Assembly: GCA_028572035.1 (NCBI GenBank)
Contig: JAPVWE010000063.1
Coordinates: 1 to 7,084, forward strand
From: Desulfobacteraceae bacterium
GTDB taxonomy: Bacteria > Desulfobacterota > DSM-4660 > Desulfatiglandales > B25-G16
Direction: 5' to 3'
Length of the DNA: 7,084 nt
Positions 4,905-7,084 of this stretch are shown here, in pieces (the stretch's first letter is position 1; every line of letters starts with the position of its first letter). Below the pieces are notes generated by a model that was not told the origin of the DNA, ran no database searches, and saw only the letters and a program-made list of their open reading frames with translations. Made by a program: the position numbers and the translations under genes.

Positions 4905-6047
4905 TCACCCCAGAAGAGATCTGGCCACGATGATCTTTTCTATCTCTTTGGTCCCTTCATATATCTCTACAATCTTTGCATCCCTGTAGATCCTCTGAAC
5001 CTTGTATTCATCAATATAACCATAGCCGCCGTGCATCTGAAGTGCCTCATCTGCACACCTCACTGCCATTTCCCCTGAGAACCACTTTGCCATGGCAACA
5101 AGCGCATGATCAATCTTCCCATTATCGGCCAGCAATGCAGCCTCATAGTAAAGGTTCCTGGCAGCCCTGATCTTGGTAGCCATTTCAGCTACCTTGAACT
5201 GGTTTATCTGAAAGGATGCAAGGGGGGCACCAAACTGATGCCTTTTCTTGATATGGGCTATACTTTCCTCCAGGGCAGCCCTTGCAATACCTACGGCCAT
5301 AGCACATATATGGAGCCTGGTAACATTAAAGAAGGCCATAAGCTCCCTGAAGCCATTGCCCTCTTCCCCCACTATATTGGATGCCGGAACCCTGAGATCA
5401 GAAAGGGATACCTCAGCCGTATCATTTGCCCGTATCCCGAGTTTCCCATACATCTTGGTTGCCTCAAAGCCTGGTCTGTCCGTCTCGACAATAAAAAATG
5501 AGTGCCTTCTGTGCCTGTCCGGGTTATCAGGATCTGTCTGACAGAAGACCAGGAGATAGTCTGCTATATCACCATTGGTGATAAACATTTTTGTTCCATT
5601 AATGACATATTCATCACCATCCCTGGCAGCCGTGGTAACTGCCATGGTTACATCAGAGCCTGCATCTGGCTCGGTAATGGCTGTACCCGTGATAGCCTGT
5701 CCTTGAACAAGGGGAGGGAGGTATTTCTTTTTCTGCTCCTCAGTTCCAAACAGACCTAATAGTTCAGCGCCAAAGGTGGCAGTGATAACGGCATTGGCCA
5801 TACCTGCGTCAACTGCCCAGAATTCCTCTGTTATCAGGCAGTGTTCGAAAAAACCGAGCCCAGCACCTCCATAGGCCTCATCTATGAACACACCCACAAA
5901 GCCGAGTTCACAGGCCTTTCGCCAGATATCCAGATCAAAGGTCTCATTCCTGTCAAACTCCTGGGCCCTTTCAGGGAACTCACCAAGGGCAAATTCCCTG
6001 GCAGCCTTCTGGATGTCCTGCTGTTCCTTGGTGAGGGTAAAGTCCAT
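4905..6047 (-). CDS. Acyl-CoA dehydrogenase (short-chain type, ETF-linked)
   Basis: FAD enzyme that introduces a 2,3 double bond into an acyl-CoA and passes electrons to the EtfAB encoded immediately upstream; cytoplasmic. Its 380 residues are the normal full length. Domains in order: N-terminal helical (1-115), beta-barrel middle (116-235) with TAITEPDAGSD (122-132) and MFITNG (154-159), and C-terminal helical (236-380). KKRHQFGAPLASFQ (267-280) and QMHGGYGY (337-344) are FAD/dimer motifs. The catalytic base is Glu364 in IYEGT (362-366). This placement fits butyryl-, glutaryl- and related acyl-CoA dehydrogenases rather than isovaleryl or long-chain types. Context (etfBA upstream, acyl-CoA synthetase subunit downstream) supports a catabolic or syntrophic oxidation role. 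The start at 6047 is 6 nt after the etfA stop, with AAGGGA in the end of etfA. Exact substrate is not assignable. Confidence 0.92.
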   Translation of the reverse strand: MDFTLTKEQQDIQKAAREFALGEFPERAQEFDRNETFDLDIWRKACELGFVGVFIDEAYGGAGLGFFEHCLITEEFWAVDAGMANAVITATFGAELLGLFGTEEQKKKYLPPLVQGQAITGTAITEPDAGSDVTMAVTTAARDGDEYVINGTKMFITNGDIADYLLVFCQTDPDNPDRHRRHSFFIVETDRPGFEATKMYGKLGIRANDTAEVSLSDLRVPASNIVGEEGNGFRELMAFFNVTRLHICAMAVGIARAALEESIAHIKKRHQFGAPLASFQINQFKVAEMATKIRAARNLYYEAALLADNGKIDHALVAMAKWFSGEMAVRCADEALQMHGGYGYIDEYKVQRIYRDAKIVEIYEGTKEIEKIIVARSLLG

Positions 6048-6053
6048 TGCCTG

Positions 6054-7034
6054 CTATCCCTTCTTTGTCTCCAGCACCTTGTCTTTTAAAACAGGTAGGA
6101 CCTTGAACAGGTCATCCACAATACCATAATCGGCTGTCCTGAAAATGGGGGCCTTGGGATCTTTATTGATAGCAATGACGGTGCCTGCGCCGCTGATACC
6201 AGCCAAGTGTTGGAAGGCCCCGCTTATTCCAACTGCTATATAGACCTTGGGGCTGACTGATTTGCCTGAGGTCCCGACCTGCAAGTATTTGGGCAGCCAG
6301 TTCTTATCGACAATAGGCCTGGAACAGGAAACAACCCCATTAAGGGCCTCGGCCAGTTCTTTAACAAGAGAAATATTTTCTTCCTCTCCTATACCCCTTC
6401 CAACAGAAATAAGAAGTTCTGCCTGGCTTATATCCACATCACCGGCAGCTGTTTCAACAAATTCGATAAAATCCTTTTTCAATGGTACGTCTTTTAGAGG
6501 AAAGCCTTTCTTGACTATTTGAGCCTGCCGGTCACCGATTCTATCCTTTGAGAATACCCCTGACCTTATGGTAAGAATGTATCCAGCAGATGGCGCAAAA
6601 GAGACATTGGAAAAGATCTTTCCACTAAACATCTGCCTCTGGGCAATGGCTTTATCATCCTTAAACATGATATCGATGCAGTCAGTGGCCAGGGGGAGTC
6701 CGGCCCTGACAGCCAAACAGGGAGCCAGCTCCATCCCCCAGGAGGTATTACCAATAAGGGTAAGGGTTGGTTTTGACTTCTCAATCAATCCGGCTATAAT
6801 CTCTTTGTAGATATCTGCATTGAAATTCTTTAGCCGCTCATCATCAAAGATGATTATCTTGTCGGCCCTGTCAGAGATACTTTCAGCAATAGGGTTCACT
6901 TCATGGCCAAGAAGGATAGCGGTAACGGTATGTGAGTGCTCTTGGGCGAGCTCACCAGCCTTCCATAGCATCTCAAGGGTTATTTCCCTTATCTCACCAA
7001 GTCTGTGTTCAACAATAACGAATAATTCGCTCAT
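6054..7034 (-). CDS. etfA: Electron transfer flavoprotein, alpha subunit
   Basis: Carries the redox FAD of the EtfAB heterodimer, accepting electrons from acyl-CoA dehydrogenase and handing them to a membrane quinone reductase or another acceptor. At 326 residues it is full length, with no added ferredoxin-like N-terminal domain. The N-terminal half is the ETF alpha/beta fold (MSELFVIVEHR, then LIGNTSWGMELAPCLAVRAG). The C-terminal FAD domain shows VGRGIG (211-216), SRPIVDKNWLP (238-248), VGTSGKSVSP (253-262), GISGAFQH (269-276) and APIFRTADYGIVDD (295-308). Two positions depart from the commonest form: VGTSGK rather than VGQTGK, and IVDD rather than IVGD. Whether these tune the flavin potential is unknown. 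ATG directly follows the etfB stop (TAGATG), so translation is probably coupled. Confidence 0.95.
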   Translation of the reverse strand: MSELFVIVEHRLGEIREITLEMLWKAGELAQEHSHTVTAILLGHEVNPIAESISDRADKIIIFDDERLKNFNADIYKEIIAGLIEKSKPTLTLIGNTSWGMELAPCLAVRAGLPLATDCIDIMFKDDKAIAQRQMFSGKIFSNVSFAPSAGYILTIRSGVFSKDRIGDRQAQIVKKGFPLKDVPLKKDFIEFVETAAGDVDISQAELLISVGRGIGEEENISLVKELAEALNGVVSCSRPIVDKNWLPKYLQVGTSGKSVSPKVYIAVGISGAFQHLAGISGAGTVIAINKDPKAPIFRTADYGIVDDLFKVLPVLKDKVLETKKG

Positions 7035-7084
7035 CTATTCCATCACCCCTTTCTTTGTTAGAATTTCAACGAAATCAGAAGCGA
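7035..7084 (-). CDS. etfB: Electron transfer flavoprotein beta subunit, C-terminal end (5' part outside window)
   Basis: Only the last 15 codons and the stop are present: ASDFVEILTKKGVME followed by TAG. The tail resembles EtfB C-termini ending in a helix plus KKGV(I/M). The stop abuts the etfA ATG with no spacer, the usual etfBA arrangement. The call rests mostly on position and gene order, because the fragment is too short for domain evidence. Confidence 0.75.
   Translation of the reverse strand, partial: ASDFVEILTKKGVME

Overview
The window reads as a stretch of chromosome from an anaerobic bacterium, most likely a Desulfobacterota-like (deltaproteobacterial or syntrophic) lineage. That placement is inferred from three things: an EtfAB/acyl-CoA dehydrogenase cluster followed by an ADP-forming acyl-CoA synthetase beta-type subunit, isoleucine synthesis through citramalate synthase, and REP-like palindromes with a GGGGTCAGGTCTTGACATTT core. 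No taxonomic marker gene is present. Every credible gene lies on the minus strand, so transcription runs from high to low coordinates.

Right half (7084 down to 4116): the last 15 codons of etfB, then etfA, an acyl-CoA dehydrogenase and an ATP-grasp (ADP-forming acyl-CoA synthetase beta-type) gene. The first three genes are tightly packed, with gaps of 0 and 6 nt, and form one operon for acyl-CoA oxidation with electron transfer to ETF. An 89-bp inverted repeat with perfect 24-nt arms fills almost the whole gap between the dehydrogenase and the ATP-grasp gene. The ATP-grasp product could couple acyl-CoA cleavage to ATP formation, but its alpha-type partner is not in the window.

Middle (3971 to 3273): a single metallo-beta-lactamase-fold hydrolase of the UPF0173/UlaG-like type, starting at 3971 behind a strong ribosome binding site. 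Its substrate is unknown.

Left half (3211 down to 1): a branched-chain amino acid block. It begins with a near-consensus promoter (TTGACA, 17 nt, TATATT). Next comes a 39-codon leader peptide in which 19 residues are Ile, Leu or Val, including six Leu codons in a row. The leader RNA carries a full set of mutually exclusive structures (1:2 hairpin, 15-bp antiterminator, 16-bp terminator with U-tract), followed by cimA (citramalate synthase). A gene-free 343-bp gap with hairpins and short tandem repeats separates cimA from leuA (2-isopropylmalate synthase), which runs off the left edge. CimA commits pyruvate and acetyl-CoA to isoleucine, and LeuA commits 2-ketoisovalerate and acetyl-CoA to leucine. 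The leader is most simply read as a classical ribosome-mediated attenuator sensing charged tRNA-Leu and/or tRNA-Ile, and it is the most noteworthy element of the window.
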